A stretch of 64,000 nt of DNA from Apophysomyces variabilis (taxonomy: Eukaryota > Mucoromycota > Mucoromycetes > Mucorales > Mucoraceae): assembly GCA_002749535.1 (NCBI GenBank), contig MZZL01000379.1, positions 62,001 through 126,000 on the forward strand, in the 5' to 3' direction. Shown in pieces: positions 51,548 through 63,760 of this stretch. The notes beneath the pieces are model-generated. The model did no database searches and was not told where the DNA came from. It saw nothing but the letters and a program-made list of their open reading frames with translations. The stretch's first letter is position 1; each line of letters opens with the position of its first letter. A program made the translations under genes and the position numbers.

Positions 51548-53508
51548 TTACTTGTTCAACTGTGTCGTTATATCGGTCAAGTTTAAGTCAAGCACTTTTT
51601 CTATAAAGTGACCGATCTCTATATTCTCATGGCTGCCACGAAGCGAATCCACACCTTCACCGTAAGCATACAGGTTAACATCCACCGCACTGTGGCCGTG
51701 AGTAGCCCACTAAAATCAATTTGCCCATGAACTCTTTTTTTCCTTTTAAGCGTTAGATGCTTACACCCAACTGCGCTCGAAGAGAAACCATTTCCGCCAG
51801 ATACTGATCCAGCGATTTCACCGATTTTTTGCTTGCCATAGAACTGATTTCTTTCTCGGTGGGGTCATCAATACCCAAGCGTTCCTTTAACAATATCTGA
51901 ATATCAGAACTGGGAAGCTTGTTCTTGAGAATGTGGGTAGCCAAGCCGACGGTGGACTGTTTCACTTTTGTCAAAACGTCTGGGTACCTGTAAGGACAAA
52001 CAAATAAATCTATAATACAGAATGTAAAGTCGGAACTAACCACAAGTATCGTGGATAGGCATTAGAAACTTGACGAGCTAATGATAAGCCCCCGGTTTCG
52101 TGATCACTCGTCGAAATCATGATTGTGCCTGGGTTATTATCGACAAACTCTTTCACAAGGGCCACAGTATTCTGGTACTCCAAAATATCGTGGAGATGCG
52201 CAGCTGCATCATTACTATAGAGGGAAGTCAAAAACTAAATCTCAGGTATTACAGACATACGAATGTGCAGCCATGTCAATGCGACTTCCTTCGATCATCA
52301 AGAAAAAGCCCTTGTCTGTGCTATTGGTTGCAGCAGACAGGATATGAAGCGCTTTTTTCGACATCTCTGTCAAACTTGGCTGCGCCTCTGCTACCCTGTC
52401 AATTTCGTAGTCCATATGCTATCGATAACAAGTGAAAATGACCAAGGCTGAGCAAAACGAGAAAGAAAATACAGGTTTTCTTTTCTAGGAATGTAGCTTA
52501 CTCCTGAACTAAACAAGCCTATCAAAGGGAGCTTACTATCATTGGACAAGGCATCAAATTCGGTTCTGTTACGTAAAATAGACCATCCGTATTTCTCTTT
52601 TGCCTCTTGCAGTAAATTACGTTTATCCGCACGGCATCCACCGGCAGCTTTGGGTAAAAAGTGACAAACTCCACCGCCAAACATCAGGTCCACAACCCTA
52701 CCAAGAGGGTTATCACCTAGCTGCTGAGCAGCTATGGTATCTTCATTATCACGATCTTTAACGTGAGCTGAGAAAGATGCAGGTGTTGCGTGTGTGATAC
52801 GAGAAGTAGCGACAAGTCCAGTTTTCATTCCATGATGCAACTTGGCTGATTCCAGGACGGTGCCACAGGGCTGACCCTTGGGATCAACTTATTGTAGAAA
52901 GATTAAGCGGTTCGGCGGAGACAGAATCAGAAAATAAAAAGGTTTCATGGCTTACCTCCTACGGCCCGGTTGTTAGTTTTTAAACCGCAACTGAAGGCAG
53001 TTGCACCAGCAGCACTATCGGTAACCAATGTCGATGCACTTCGTGTTCGGGACTGGCCTATGTGTAGTGAATCCAAAGGCAATACATAATCATACGGATG
53101 GTTGTACAGAAACTGGCTGTATGTCCGTGCAAACGAGACAGAAGCCGGACCAAGACCGTCGCTTATCATCATGATTACGTTGCGAACGTTTTGTACCGGT
53201 TTTACTGAGGAATCAAAAGCTGTTGATACTGAGATCCGCTATAAGTCCACAAAATAAAGAAGAGTTGCAGAGCGAAACGTACTTTCTTTCTTTTCCACCC
53301 AAGGTTTTGATGATAAGAAAGCTGTAACAAAACCAGCAACGGTCAAAGACAAGGCCAGCACTGCTAAAAGGGGTCTCCTCCGTTTGAGCTTGTTTGATCA
53401 TTGATAAGCATACGTTGTTGTTCGATTATGATTTCTGCTTACGTTGTCTGTGGAATTTTCGACACTATTTTCGCTCCATTCATCGTTGCCCAAAAGTGGT
53501 TCGCGCAT
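51548..53508 (-). CDS. PHO8: vacuolar-type alkaline phosphatase
   Basis: Repressible phosphomonoesterase of the vacuole membrane. Model: complement(join(51548..51709,51765..51987,52041..52214,52261..52418,52502..52887,52956..53228,53283..53388,53443..53508)), 515 aa, frame exact. The short cytoplasmic tail MREPLLGNDEW contains an acidic dileucine-like signal, as in yeast Pho8, followed by one signal-anchor segment (PLLAVLALSLTVAGFVTAFL). Catalytic motifs: MMISDGLGPASVSF (metal Asp), TDSAAGATAFSCG (nucleophile Ser), IEGSRIDMAAHSNDAAA, STSDHETGGLSLARQ and WATHGHSAVDVNLYAYG. Every metal-site motif is present. The last exon ends in KTAAG-like context where a further donor is possible, so a slightly longer tail cannot be excluded. 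Confidence 0.93.
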
Positions 53509-53926
53509 CGTGTACAAGGGGAAAAAAAAAAAAGGGAAAATGCAGATCAGTCTGGTTGGATAAGAATCATAACTTTGGAGATGACCAATCACGATGGCAA
53601 TCAATTTGGGCGATCCTCTCGTTGCCATGACGGGGGCTCCCGATCCATGGTGTAACCACATTCCGAGCCGGCTATGCAACAAGTTGTGCGGTAGTGACGG
53701 TAGTGGATGTGTGAGTGCGAGGATGTCGCAATTAATACTCTTTTTGTATGGCATTTTTAAATTGCGCTAGGAGATTAAGCCTTTTTCGTCCGAAACGAAG
53801 TTCATGGCCGTGATTGGCAAAGATGCTTAACCGCCCGGCTTATTTTTAGGGGGGGGATTCAGAAAAAAAAGGTGACTGTGGTGGTCATTGAAGCTTTTTG
53901 CTTCGGCACAGCAAAAAAAAATTCTT

Positions 53927-53934
53927 TATATAAA
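53927..53934 (+). promoter_or_regulatory. TATA box of the small gene at 54012
   Basis: TATATAAA 78 bp before the ATG, followed by a long pyrimidine-rich initiator tract (CCTTCCCTCCCCCC onward) and the start context CACAATGG. This is the clearest core promoter in the window. Seen directly; use in vivo is inferred. Confidence 0.65.
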
Positions 53935-54011
53935 GGCCAATGACCAACACCTTCCCTCCCCCCACCTTCCTTCTTTTTTCCCTCTCTTCCCTTACTCCTC
54001 CTTTATTCACA

Positions 54012-54490
54012 ATGGCATTCCGGCATAATCATCGTAAGCCAGCATAACTATTGACTTATATGGTAGTCCTAACATTTCCACATTAGAAGGTTCAAAAAGA
54101 AAATTAGACTGTACCGACGAATTAGAAGAGGTAAAAAACTAAAGTCAAGTCAAAAAAAATTGGATATTAAATTGACATTAGTCCACAACATTAAAACGTC
54201 TCAATGATGTTGACAAGTTATTTGATCCGTCTGCATCACAGACATCTCCCCAGAATGAATTGCCACCTATCACATACGCTTCCCCAGATTATCGGCCACC
54301 ACCACGACAGGACGCGCTCTGGTTACAGCCGATTCATGTTCCAACAGCGCCTACTGTAATGGAAGAGGATTCAACAGATGAAGATGATGCCCCAGTGCTT
54401 TTAACTCCCTTGGGCTCACAAGGAAACCAATTGAAGCCTATACTCGAACAAGGATGGCATGGTATCATCCATCAACAACATTGGCAGTGA
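54012..54490 (+). CDS. small protein of unknown function, 124 aa
   Basis: Model: join(54012..54033,54087..54130,54182..54490), two introns of 53 and 51 nt, frame exact. Translated features: a basic start (MAFRHNHQGSKRKLDCTDEL), then LKRLNDVDKLFDP, a Pro/Tyr-rich middle (ITYASPDYRPPPRQDALWLQP), an acidic patch (MEEDSTDEDDAP) and a His/Gln end. No signal peptide or membrane segment. I recognise no family. Support comes from the strong TATA promoter, good splice sites and preserved frame. Divergent from the alkaline phosphatase gene (504 bp between ATGs). Confidence 0.7.
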
Positions 54491-55799
54491 ATTGTACAGC
54501 CGTTTCCTATATTTCCTTTCCATTTTTTTGCTTTTTATCTTTTTTATTATGTATATAAAAAAACAATAAGTTTCAAAAACTGAATATCGAACTTCCTTTA
54601 AAACCGAATTACTGTCATCTGACTTTCAATATCTTTTCTGTGGACACTTATTGAACATGCACCATGTCGAATCTGTTCGTCCATACTATTGGATTCTAAT
54701 ATGGTTACTGTTGTTCTCTTTCCAGTTAGAAGGAAAAGAAACGAACAATTTATTGAAATCTTGAAAACCAAACCAACATGCGATGCAAGTGGACTTGAAT
54801 GCCACCTCATGTTTTCACGTTAGGTTGAGGATGAATTCCACATGCTGCCATCAGTAGCCTAACTGACGGGAACAAACAGCGCGCTGCTTTGTGGGACGGT
54901 TAATGTTCACTGTCACACGGAAAACAGGAGGTCAGCGACCTTTTCGGTTTCTTAGTTTTCCACACGATGCCACCACGGTGCTAGGGCCATCTTACTTTTT
55001 TTGTTATCTGGTTTATGGATAAGGGTGATCAGGCTACCGTATGAGAGGGATATTCTCACCAGAGTTTGGCAGCTTAAATGGATGCATATGTACAACCGGT
55101 CGAATGATGTCTCTCTAATATGGGTTTGCTGTTCAGGAGAAGATGCGAAATGAAAGGGAGATCGGCTTGCTAAAATGCCTTATGCAATCGTTCTGGTATA
55201 GTTTATGCCTAATGAAATCTTTGATCGTTTTTACCCTAGGTCGTGGTCCATGCCATAAAGAAAAAAAAAAAGAAGGAAAGGGTAATGGGAAACTCCTTTT
55301 CTCTTTCGGATAGATCGGTGCAACTCCCCGCCAATGATCAATCGGCGTGAGAAATCCATCATCTCTTATTTTTGGTTTGAACACATGGCCACATTACCAT
55401 TTTGCTTTATGTCCACTCTTTTTTTTTTATTCCTTTAAGCCAAACCCCGATAGAGAACCAACGGGGTGCACACTGCCCAACACTTTTTTTGCCCTCTCAT
55501 TCGGACTCCCAAAAATTATTCAAAGTCCGTCACACAACGAATGGAATTATTATTTTTTTTTAACTCAATATGCTGAGAGCGGGTTCAACGGCACAATCGC
55601 CAATAATGTGAAATCACTCAATTGGGAAATAGAGTTAAGGCAACTAAAATTGTAATGTTGTTCAGCAAAATTAACACTTTGAAGGCCTTGTCTACATATG
55701 ATCTTTTTTTCACAATGTGTTAAACCTACAGACAAAGAGTTGTCCTGTTTTCTGTACCATTCATGGAAATCAAGTGTTCGTATTCATCGTTAAGATCCC
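54491..55799. other. intergenic, no gene seen
   Basis: A+T-rich, with several A and T runs. The short ORFs resemble nothing known and no repeat was recognised. Confidence 0.5.
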
Positions 55800-56480
55800 T
55801 TTTTCTAGGAATCCATGGCGCTTAACTTTGGTTTTAATGACAGACTAAAACTGCTTAATTGGGTTGAGCTCAGAGAGTCCGAAGGAAGATAAGCACACCG
55901 ATATCTTACGAGAGATAATTGATCTCGCAATATCTTTTCAGACTTGTTTATAGGAGCGTTATCGATGACCTTTCATTTGTGGATACTTTTCCATTTTATC
56001 CAAAGTGTCTTTCAAGAAGCTAACATAATGTACCGTAACAGCACCACTGCTGAAATATTCAGACTTTTGTTCAGTCTTTCTCTTCTTAATATATCTTGGC
56101 ATTTTCAAGTTTACGTTAGTGAAACCTGAACGCAGAGATAGAACCTCCCCTTCCGGTACACTGTTAGCCTCCGCCCTCGTAGTTGGCACTTCAACGAAGC
56201 AGATGTACCTTTCTTAGACCAAGCCCTTGTACGTCTCGTGTTTATATAAAACGCAGATTAGCCAAGAAATACACGATTGGTCAAGCGGTCCATATCCGTA
56301 TGTTCCCAATTGCGAACCCAATCATGTCCTTCCTCCATCTTTCCTGGACTGTTTCTCTCCATCGAATAGTTGCATTAAATGTTCAGTCACTTCAGCGACA
56401 ACAGCATCAAAAAAATTAATAATGGTTTTTATGTGTTCCTCAGTGAGAATGTGTACCCTATCTTTCTTTCTATCGCTTCC
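55800..56480 (-). pseudogene. degraded DDE transposase, core
   Basis: Read on the minus strand with several frame changes and stops, the text matches an IS630/Tc1-type DDE_3 transposase: HILTEEHIKTIINFFDA, WVRNWEHTDMDRL, TRRTRAWSKKGTSA, the 76-codon ORF 55959..56189 with SSGAVTVHYVSFLKDTLDKM, DNAPINKSEKIL (second Asp), and ELNPIKQF, where the catalytic Glu should lie. At least four frameshifts or stops interrupt it. It differs from the fragment at 23724 and belongs to another subfamily. Dead copy. Confidence 0.7.
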
Positions 56481-56553
56481 AAACATGCTATTAAAACGCT
56501 CCTCATACTGTTGAACTCATCTTTGGGCTGTGCGATTGTGAATGCCCAATCGT

Positions 56554-57264
56554 TTAGTTCGCAGCTGGAGCACTCATACACTTCTCAGTCTTCAGTTTAA
56601 ATAGTCTGGCTTTGTCTTTGAGGAGAGTAAGAAATATACCTACGTTCTTCTGTTGCGTTAGTTCATGGATTTTCAACAGGGTTTCTTCTGCAGATATCGT
56701 GTATGTAAACTGATTGTCTGGACAACAGATCGTCTCTGGTTCAACGATGTCGTCCATGAGCTCAGGTGTTGCGTTGTCATTCAGAAGATTTCCTTGTCCA
56801 TCTTTGTACTTTATTTCCAAAAATTAAAGTCGTATCTAGCAAATTCACTTGGCGCATTTTGGAAACTGGGCTTGACGCTAACAAATTACATTAATTGTCG
56901 TGTTATAAGAGTTCGAATTGACCACTTTTACATACCTGTCATAAAACTGACGACGCCATACCCATCTCCCCGCCAAGTGAATGCCAGATGCATATATAAA
57001 TTTCAATTGGTGAGTATTAGAAGAAAAATAACAATAGTATTCAATGACACTTACTAAATACCGGGCGTAAAAGTCCTGTCCACTTGACTCGTGGATCCTT
57101 TTCTGTCTTTTTGCTTGCTGCCTCTCACATCGCCTTAAAGGAGCTCGGGACGATTCTGCTCTTTCCTCTTCTCGTCGGCTGATTCGTCTGCGAGACCTGG
57201 GCGGTTCAACCATAGTCTCGGATTGGCTGGCTCTTGTTCGACGCCGTGCAGTTGGGGCTATCAT
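56554..57264 (-). pseudogene. probable N-terminal part of the same transposon ORF, with a long intron
   Basis: Two minus-strand ORFs: 56878..57264 begins with a basic, Arg-rich leader (RRRTRASQSE, SRRRISRREEERAES) and 56554..56820 continues with KDGQGNLLNDNATPELMDDI and SAEETLLKIHELTQQKN. Joining 57055..57264 to 56554..56808 across a GT-AG intron (57054-56809, 246 nt) keeps the frame (DFYARYL then YKDGQG). That intron is by far the longest in the window and is mostly repeat copy B. Belonging to the downstream transposase is inferred from position and strand. It could be an independent gene. Confidence 0.4.
56802..57009 (-). repeat. dispersed 208-bp repeat, copy B
   Basis: Inverted copy of 47229-47437, about 90 percent identical. 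It fills 201 of the 246 nt of the predicted intron 56809-57054, including its 3' splice site, and reaches seven bases into the next exon. Internal GACAG/GTATGT and TTTGTTAG sites look like splice signals, so the unit may derive from an exon-intron piece of a gene. Confidence 0.9.
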
Positions 57265-59224
57265 GTTCTCTTAATTTTTATGGAATACCTATTGTCTGCT
57301 AAAGTCTTTTGCAGCCTTCTTATCTCATATGGTTTGAAAGTTCGTCTGCATCACACCCGGTAAAAAACTATCTTGGTATGTCTTCGAATAAAGTACGTAA
57401 AAGTTGCAGCATCTTCGGGTGCATCCGAACAAAGTTTACATAATTTATGCCATTTCCATTTCATTGTACAATGGATTTGCATGGAATGTTACATAAATAT
57501 TGCCCGTGTGGATATAGTTTATAACTCGGTCTACTATTCCCATCAATAATACCTCAATGTCTATCTTGATTCAAAATTATGTCATGCTTACAGAAAATGA
57601 CGGGAAAAGAACGAAAATGACATGTGAAGGAAAACAAACATGTGGGTGACATGATTTCCATTAGTGATTTTCTGCTAGATAACCGGAATAATAATTCAAA
57701 TTCCCAACTGGATCGTATTCACAGCAGTAAAAGTGCAAGAATACACAAAGTACCCTTTATTGATTTTTTTGCAAGTAGGACATCTTGACAACTCGCAATG
57801 CATCTCAAGTTCTGATATTAAGAAGTCGATTTGCTTATGGGGTAGATTGTTAAGGTATTGGGTATGTCATTATTCTAGCTTACAGACTCTGGATGCGTCT
57901 TATAGAGGTTTGTGGATTACTTTCTTTTTCGAGCTAAGTGAATGACATCAACTTCCAACCTAGCGCTATCTAGTTTCTTCGGTTTATTCATTCGTTCAAA
58001 TGAACGCAAAAATAATAATTGTGTCCGCCCGGGCTAGATCAATGTGATAAAAATTGAGGGGGGGGGGGAATAGACGCCAAGTCTGTTGAATCTATTTCCT
58101 CTAATACAAACCGTCCATTCAATCCACATGCCTAATACATATCGATATCTCCGCAAAACGTATCCATCGCATCAGGGCCCCTGTCCGGCCTGCTGTCGCC
58201 CGCTTCTTCCTTGCAAAAAGGCTTTTTTGATACTCACGCCCTTCCCCGATATTTTTCCACAGGGAAACTAAAGTCTATCATCTTAAGAAGTGAAGCGTTG
58301 TGTTGTTTGAACATACTAATTTCAGCCTTGGCAGCAGCGAGTTCTGCCTTTGACTGTTTAACAGTGGGCATGGGGAGAGCTCAAGGATGTGGATGCACTT
58401 TTAAAATGAGGTCAAGCGGTAGCTAAGCAGAAAAAGGACGGCATTGAATTTTTTTTTTTCATTTGTTGCGACATTTAATTCCGTAGTTTGCTAAATTATT
58501 TTTGGGAGATACTGTATATAAATTGTACACTTATGCTTGAAATTGTAACATAGTGGAAAATAGTGGAAAGAACCCTGGCGCCAATATATACGTCCAGAAG
58601 TGCCGAAGGTTTTTGCTACGACAAGCTTTTTTCTTAGCAAACGACATTTGATTTCTAAGCTGCACGACATCTATTTTTAAAAAATGCGACCGACATTTTT
58701 ACGGTAACCAATCCATGATAAGTGGACAAAACTTTAGCCGTGGCCTCAGCTTCATATGTGGAGAGAGAGAAGAACGGGGTTGCCGGAAGTTACTCCTTTC
58801 TTTTTTCCTTAAGAGCTAACTGGCCATATACCCATGGCTCGCTTGACTCTGCTTGACTTGACGCAAAGACTGCAATTCACACTAAATATTTCTTTCTTTT
58901 TTGTTTTATACCGTAACCGAATCGAGCTATATGGATAAACAGATCATACACTCACACGGTTCAACGTAAGCGGAAAAAAGTTTATTTACAGGAAATTATT
59001 TTCATGCATTTGTAAGACAAAGCGTGATAATTTCGTGAGCAAGAAAGAAAAAGGAAACAGGGAAGGGGAGGCTAACTTGATTTAAAGGGGAAATGGAGTT
59101 ACTCTGGGAAGCAAAGAGATAGTGAAGAAGAATTAGAGGGTAATGGGTTGAAATTTTTACGGACGAGGTGATGGTATTGTGGGAAATGTGCAAATTAGGG
59201 GAGTAAATGCGCGGAACTCTGTTT
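57265..59224. other. 2-kb gene-poor stretch
   Basis: No gene recognised. Contains an 11-G run at 58068-58078 and short T runs. The ORF at 57733..57945 (70 codons) has no family signature. The right part holds the 3' flank of the cyclin gene. Confidence 0.5.
58068..58078 (+). repeat. homopolymer run of 11 G
   Basis: Seen directly. A typical spot for length polymorphism or assembly error. Confidence 0.85.
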
Positions 59225-60387
59225 TTATGCAAGATGTCGTTTTCTCTTTACGTTGACGTCTCTGTGGTCGTCATCATCATCATCTTCCTCGTCGTCATGG
59301 CCCATTTCATCATCTCCTTCGTCTGCAGAGCAGTATGTTTCGGTAACAGGCTCCTCTAGGAATTGATGAGCCCACCGGACTAGACGGGTAGCATCGTTTA
59401 GTCCCAAATCGTAGTTAAGAAAATGCAAAAACTCGAGTTCCATACGCATCACCCCATAATTTCGATTGCTTGGTGGCGTGTTATTGTTGTTATTAGTGTT
59501 GGTACTGTCATTATTTTTCTTTTCGGGGAAAAAGTGATAATCGGAAAGCGATTTTGGTGAGGTAGGTGGTGAAATGGGTTGTACAGATGGCTCTGGTAAA
59601 GGCAAGATGATTTTTTGTTTTAAAGTTGATCGTTCGGAAGATAGTCGAGCACTGATAGGAGACAACTGAGGTGGAGGTAACGGTGCTGATGGAGGCGATG
59701 CGGGTGGCGAATAAGAGGGAGCCGTTGTGTTAATGATGGAACGAAGGTTGCTTTGAAGAAACTTAGCGGCCATCATGTAGGCTACAGTAATCAATCTGTA
59801 CCCACAGCCTTGGGTTCCCTTGATATTCGTATATTTCTAGGAAGATGTGTAAGAAAATAAATCATCTGATAAATGACGTCTTACTTGTTTTAAGCGCTCA
59901 ATGTAGCTGACAGCAACCAGAAGAGTCACGCTAGGACACACGGTAGGCACAGCAACCGGATTGCGACAGAACTGTTTTAATGCCTGATCTAGTGGCTGTT
60001 GTTCGTATAAACCCGTTGTGTTTAACAGGTTGGTCATAAGCTTGACGAGCTCTTCGATTTTGGATGGCGATGGATCTGCCTCCCATGCTTTGGAGACATA
60101 GCTGGCCAAATGAGCTAAAATAGAAACCAATTTTAGCAAGCTGTATCACAGAAAGGCGATCACTTACAAATACACTGCAGTGATAGTCGCTTGCGACGAT
60201 TCAATTGGATTGCCTGGAGTAATAGGCAGGCTTGATTATAGTTGGCTGCGTATGCTGATGCTGCCAAGCGTCGTATGGTATCATGTTTGGTATTTGAAGG
60301 TCGCTGTGTTGTGTATGGCTGACGGATCTGAAAAGTATCGATCCGTCCTTTGGTATTGTAGTTGTGAAGATTTACTCTGGTCTTCAT
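59225..60387 (-). CDS. Pho80-like cyclin (PCL family) with a large insert
   Basis: Likely partner of the Pho85 kinase in nutrient or polarity control. Model: complement(join(59225..59836,59885..60114,60168..60387)), 353 aa, frame exact. The cyclin box starts near 75 (HLASYVSKAW, TGLYEQQPLDQALKQFC) and runs through VPSVTLLVAVSYIERL-type text (CPSVTLLVAVSYIERLKQKY) and GYRLITVAYMMAAKFLQSNL at 163-182. It then breaks for about 89 residues (187-275) of Pro/Ser-rich and poly-Asn sequence and resumes with YGVMRMELEFLHFLNYDLGL. The C-terminus is very acidic (DEEDDDDDDHRD) and ends in a basic cluster. Such an insert falls in the loop before the helix that normally reads MNxLExxFL. Function is inferred from the family. 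Confidence 0.87.
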
Positions 60388-63300
60388 GTAGGATATATGA
60401 GCGAAGCAAAAGGTGAAAGTGAGAGAAATACAAAAAAAAAGGTGGAGGAAAACGAAAATCGTCTGTTATTTATGTCCTTCCGAAGCCCGTAACGAGCTTA
60501 AATAAAAAGCCGTATTGCATGAATAAGAAAAATGTTTTTTTTTTCAGGGCTGCTTTGGCCCGGTAAATTATATCAGCCGAATCAAACCAATCCCGGAGAC
60601 TGGATAAACCCAAACCACGCCACAACCAACAACAGCAAATACATACAGATCATGCACGAATATCATTTGAAATCATAACGTGAGGAAGAGGCTATGTCTT
60701 GTACGCATAAGGTCTTAGTGATCTACCCAAAACAAAAATGAACCTAAAAAAAATCAGCCTATCGCAACATTTCCTCAAATAGACTTTGCGACACCATGGA
60801 AACTCGCGGGTGTATGAAAGTGATTCCGGTGTCGCTTTTCCGACGACGCAAATAACAATGAAATACTGGAAAGATTGTTCGACCGCTCTTCGGACAAAAT
60901 GACGCGAAAATGCACATCTTTTACCTATCATCACAAGTTCATGTCCGTGAAAAATGTGAAATGGTAAGAATCTATATGGAGGGAAAAATTCTGATCCGAC
61001 TTCATTGTTCATCAAGCTGCAAATTATGACCTCACAATCTGCTGGTGATTCACTTAAGGAACAATCATTATCTCTCCACATATTAAGAAAAAATATCGGC
61101 TGATGATAGCAAGAAAATGAACAAATGCGACTGATAATATGTGAGCGGACTGGGAAAGACATCTCTAAATCAGAGAAAATTCCATTCATTCTGAGGTGTC
61201 CATTGGTCACCTCGTTTTGATTCCCCGTTGGCGCAAGGCCATACGAAACACATGCCTACTAGAGTTCAAATCCAATGCCTATAAGGATCCGAGAAACGGG
61301 ATGAATATGCTACAGAAATCGTATCACCAATGTTCGGCTCGATTCCATCAACAGTGAAATGAACAAGTAACAAAGAGATACGAAGAAAGAATAGCTTCAA
61401 TGACTACAGTATAACAAATCTATGATAGGTTTATTCCTGGGTGCTGATCAAGACCATTTTCGAAAGGAACTTCTTTTTGCCTGTCTCTCGTAGAACATGA
61501 TACGCCCTTTATTGGTTGGTTTTCCTCAATTCACGTTGTAATCGTATTATGTAGAAATATTGAGTAGAGATGAGAAGCCGATAGCCATCCGGAATCCGAC
61601 CGATCTACTTCCGAAATAAATAAATACAAGTCAATTATCATACCACTCCATTCTTCCACTTATTGTGTATTGATTAGTAGGAGTATTAAACAAGTAGCGG
61701 ACCATTGCTTCAGTAAAATGTACGCCACGCAGCATAAGCTTTATTGCGTGCAACGTACCACCAATGCCATATTTTGAAACTACTTCAGATCGTCTCATTT
61801 TTGGCACACTCCGAGATCCGACTTCTTGCCTATAAGGGGCTTATCCGACTCCGCCTCAGTTACGCCTCTTGTGTTGTCTGCGTATTCCCTTCAAATCGTA
61901 TCACTTTTTTTTTGCAGCACTGAAAGGGAAAATAAAAACTTGACAGATGGCTGTGGGGAGAATATGAAAGCTAATCAATTTGGAGAAGCACAGTCGTCTT
62001 TTGACCAAAATAAACATTGCGCAAAGTGGCATGATTCCTTTTCTAAAAAACCCATGATCCAGAAAACAGATACCCTCGATGCCTACATCCATGCTTACTT
62101 CAGCACGGCATAACAGCCATTCTTGTTACAGTCAGTTAATCGCATGCAGCCAAATGAATTGACTTTCTGAATTTCTTTCAAATGCATTTTTTTGTTACCA
62201 GCAATCATTTTCCTAAACCAAAATACGTATCATGTACTAAAATGACGCAAAAAAAAAGAAGCAGGAATGCACTTTGTTGAATTGTTATTATTCTTGTTAT
62301 TGCTGCTGGCTGTCTTGAGTCGAAGAAATTCATACCATTGCTGGAGTCTCATCAAGATATACTGATATCTGACAATAAAGATCGGTGTAACCTTGTCGGC
62401 TCCTAATCGGCGGCATATACGCCGAAGCAAATTATGACTCGCAAAAGCAGGTAACAGTTACCCTGAAGATCACAAAAAATGAAAGAGATCCATGGGAAAC
62501 TTATGTCGTATATCTTCTGATCGCTCCTCTTTCCGTTTACCTAACTTGGGCGCTGATTTTATTTTATTTTGTTACTTTCTTTTTTGTCTCCGTTCCACAA
62601 TATACTTATGTACTTTTGTATTTCTTTTGGAAACAGAATAGGAGTAAGACTCTTATTCACTCAACTTTCAGCGGCATTAGATAAAATTCTGAATGCTTTA
62701 TCATTTATAAGTTTCAATATAACTTCGAAGGTGCATGTGACGCCTTTTCGGATGGGTCTCTAGAGGTATAATCATGCAAACTCAGGTTATACGTCAGCAG
62801 GAATGCCGTTTACTACCTTCAGTCCAACAGTCTATGTCCTTTCTCATTCGCTTTTGTCGTCTGTTATGTCCACAGTATGGACTTATTATATTTGACGCGG
62901 TACTGACTTGATCGACTGTTCATATATTTGGTAACACTTTAGCTCTTCGTCATAATATGTATGTATGGTTCAATGATGCAGGCAACAGGGAAAATATCTG
63001 ATTGCATATCAATGGTCTTGGCTGTCGGTGTCCTTTCCATCCACTTGTTGAAATTTTACTTCCTTTGTTTTACTTTGATATGTAAAGACTGTACTGCTCT
63101 TTTTGCTTCTTGATTTAACATGATTATTGTTTCTCACATACCGATGACTGCAAGAAGTGACCTATACCGCCTCCTACTTATTCCGTCCACTTACCTCTCT
63201 CTAAATGACGAATTCAACGCTAAAATTTGTTTTAAGTATATGGTAAGCTTCATGGCTACCGTGAACGTTGATCCACATTACTATCTTTGAAAAATAACTA

Positions 63301-63399
63301 AACAGCTACACGGTTCGTTCTCAACAAGCTCTTTGTCTAAATTCCGAGTTAAACTCGTCAACTTTTAAGAATATCTTTCTTTGAAAACTCTCCGGCAGG
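60388..63399. other. 3-kb stretch without a convincing gene
   Basis: Upstream of the cyclin. A minus-strand ORF of 172 codons (60692..61210) is the longest; it is rich in Phe, Cys, Arg and Ile, has no family signature, good start context or splice partners, and may be chance. A plus-strand ORF at 61826..62113 ends in polar text (NMKANQFGEAQSSFDQNKH) and might be an exon, again unplaced. No repeats or RNA genes recognised. Confidence 0.45.
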
Positions 63400-63652
63400 T
63401 TAATACTTGCTCTTGAGATCCTGTATTGACCTTTCTTCTCCGGAAATTCAGTAATGATAAGGATGGACTTTCAAGGAAGGGGTGAAAATAGTATACCTCC
63501 ATACTCTGCATGTTCCGCCGCCCTTGTCTGCGCGATTGCTCCTCCGTTGCACCATCAACCTTTCCATGTCGAGTACCACTTCCCCGACCTGCGAGTGATT
63601 TTTTGCTACTGCTAAAATGATAGGCCTGAAACGCTTGGTTCATCGCATCCAA
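63400..63652 (-). CDS. possible tiny basic protein, unknown
   Basis: Model: complement(join(63400..63420,63497..63652)), 58 aa, joined by a 76-nt GT-AG intron (GTATAC...ATACAG). The first exon reads MDAMNQAFQAYHFSSSKKSL followed by a Gly/Arg-rich stretch (GRGSGTRHGKVDG, RRQGRRNMQSME) and the second adds DLKSKY and a stop. The sequence just upstream (TGCTTAG before TTGGATGCG) could be a splice acceptor, so a further 5' exon near 63710-63760 (MAHNRQVFSS) is possible. No family recognised; soluble and basic. Support is limited to splice logic and composition. Confidence 0.35.
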
Positions 63653-63760
63653 CTAAGCACTATAAGTCGTGGCTCTATCTCGATAAATGCCTCTTGCCAC
63701 TTTTAAATCGAACCAATCCACGTTCGTTGTAAACCGAGGAAAATACTTGTCTATTATGTG

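Noticed and set aside
60692..61210. Minus-strand ORF of 172 codons
   Set aside because: No family signature, odd composition (many Phe, Cys, Ile, Arg), no promoter or splice context, and long enough chance ORFs are expected in 64 kb. Kept only as a note in the intergenic entry.
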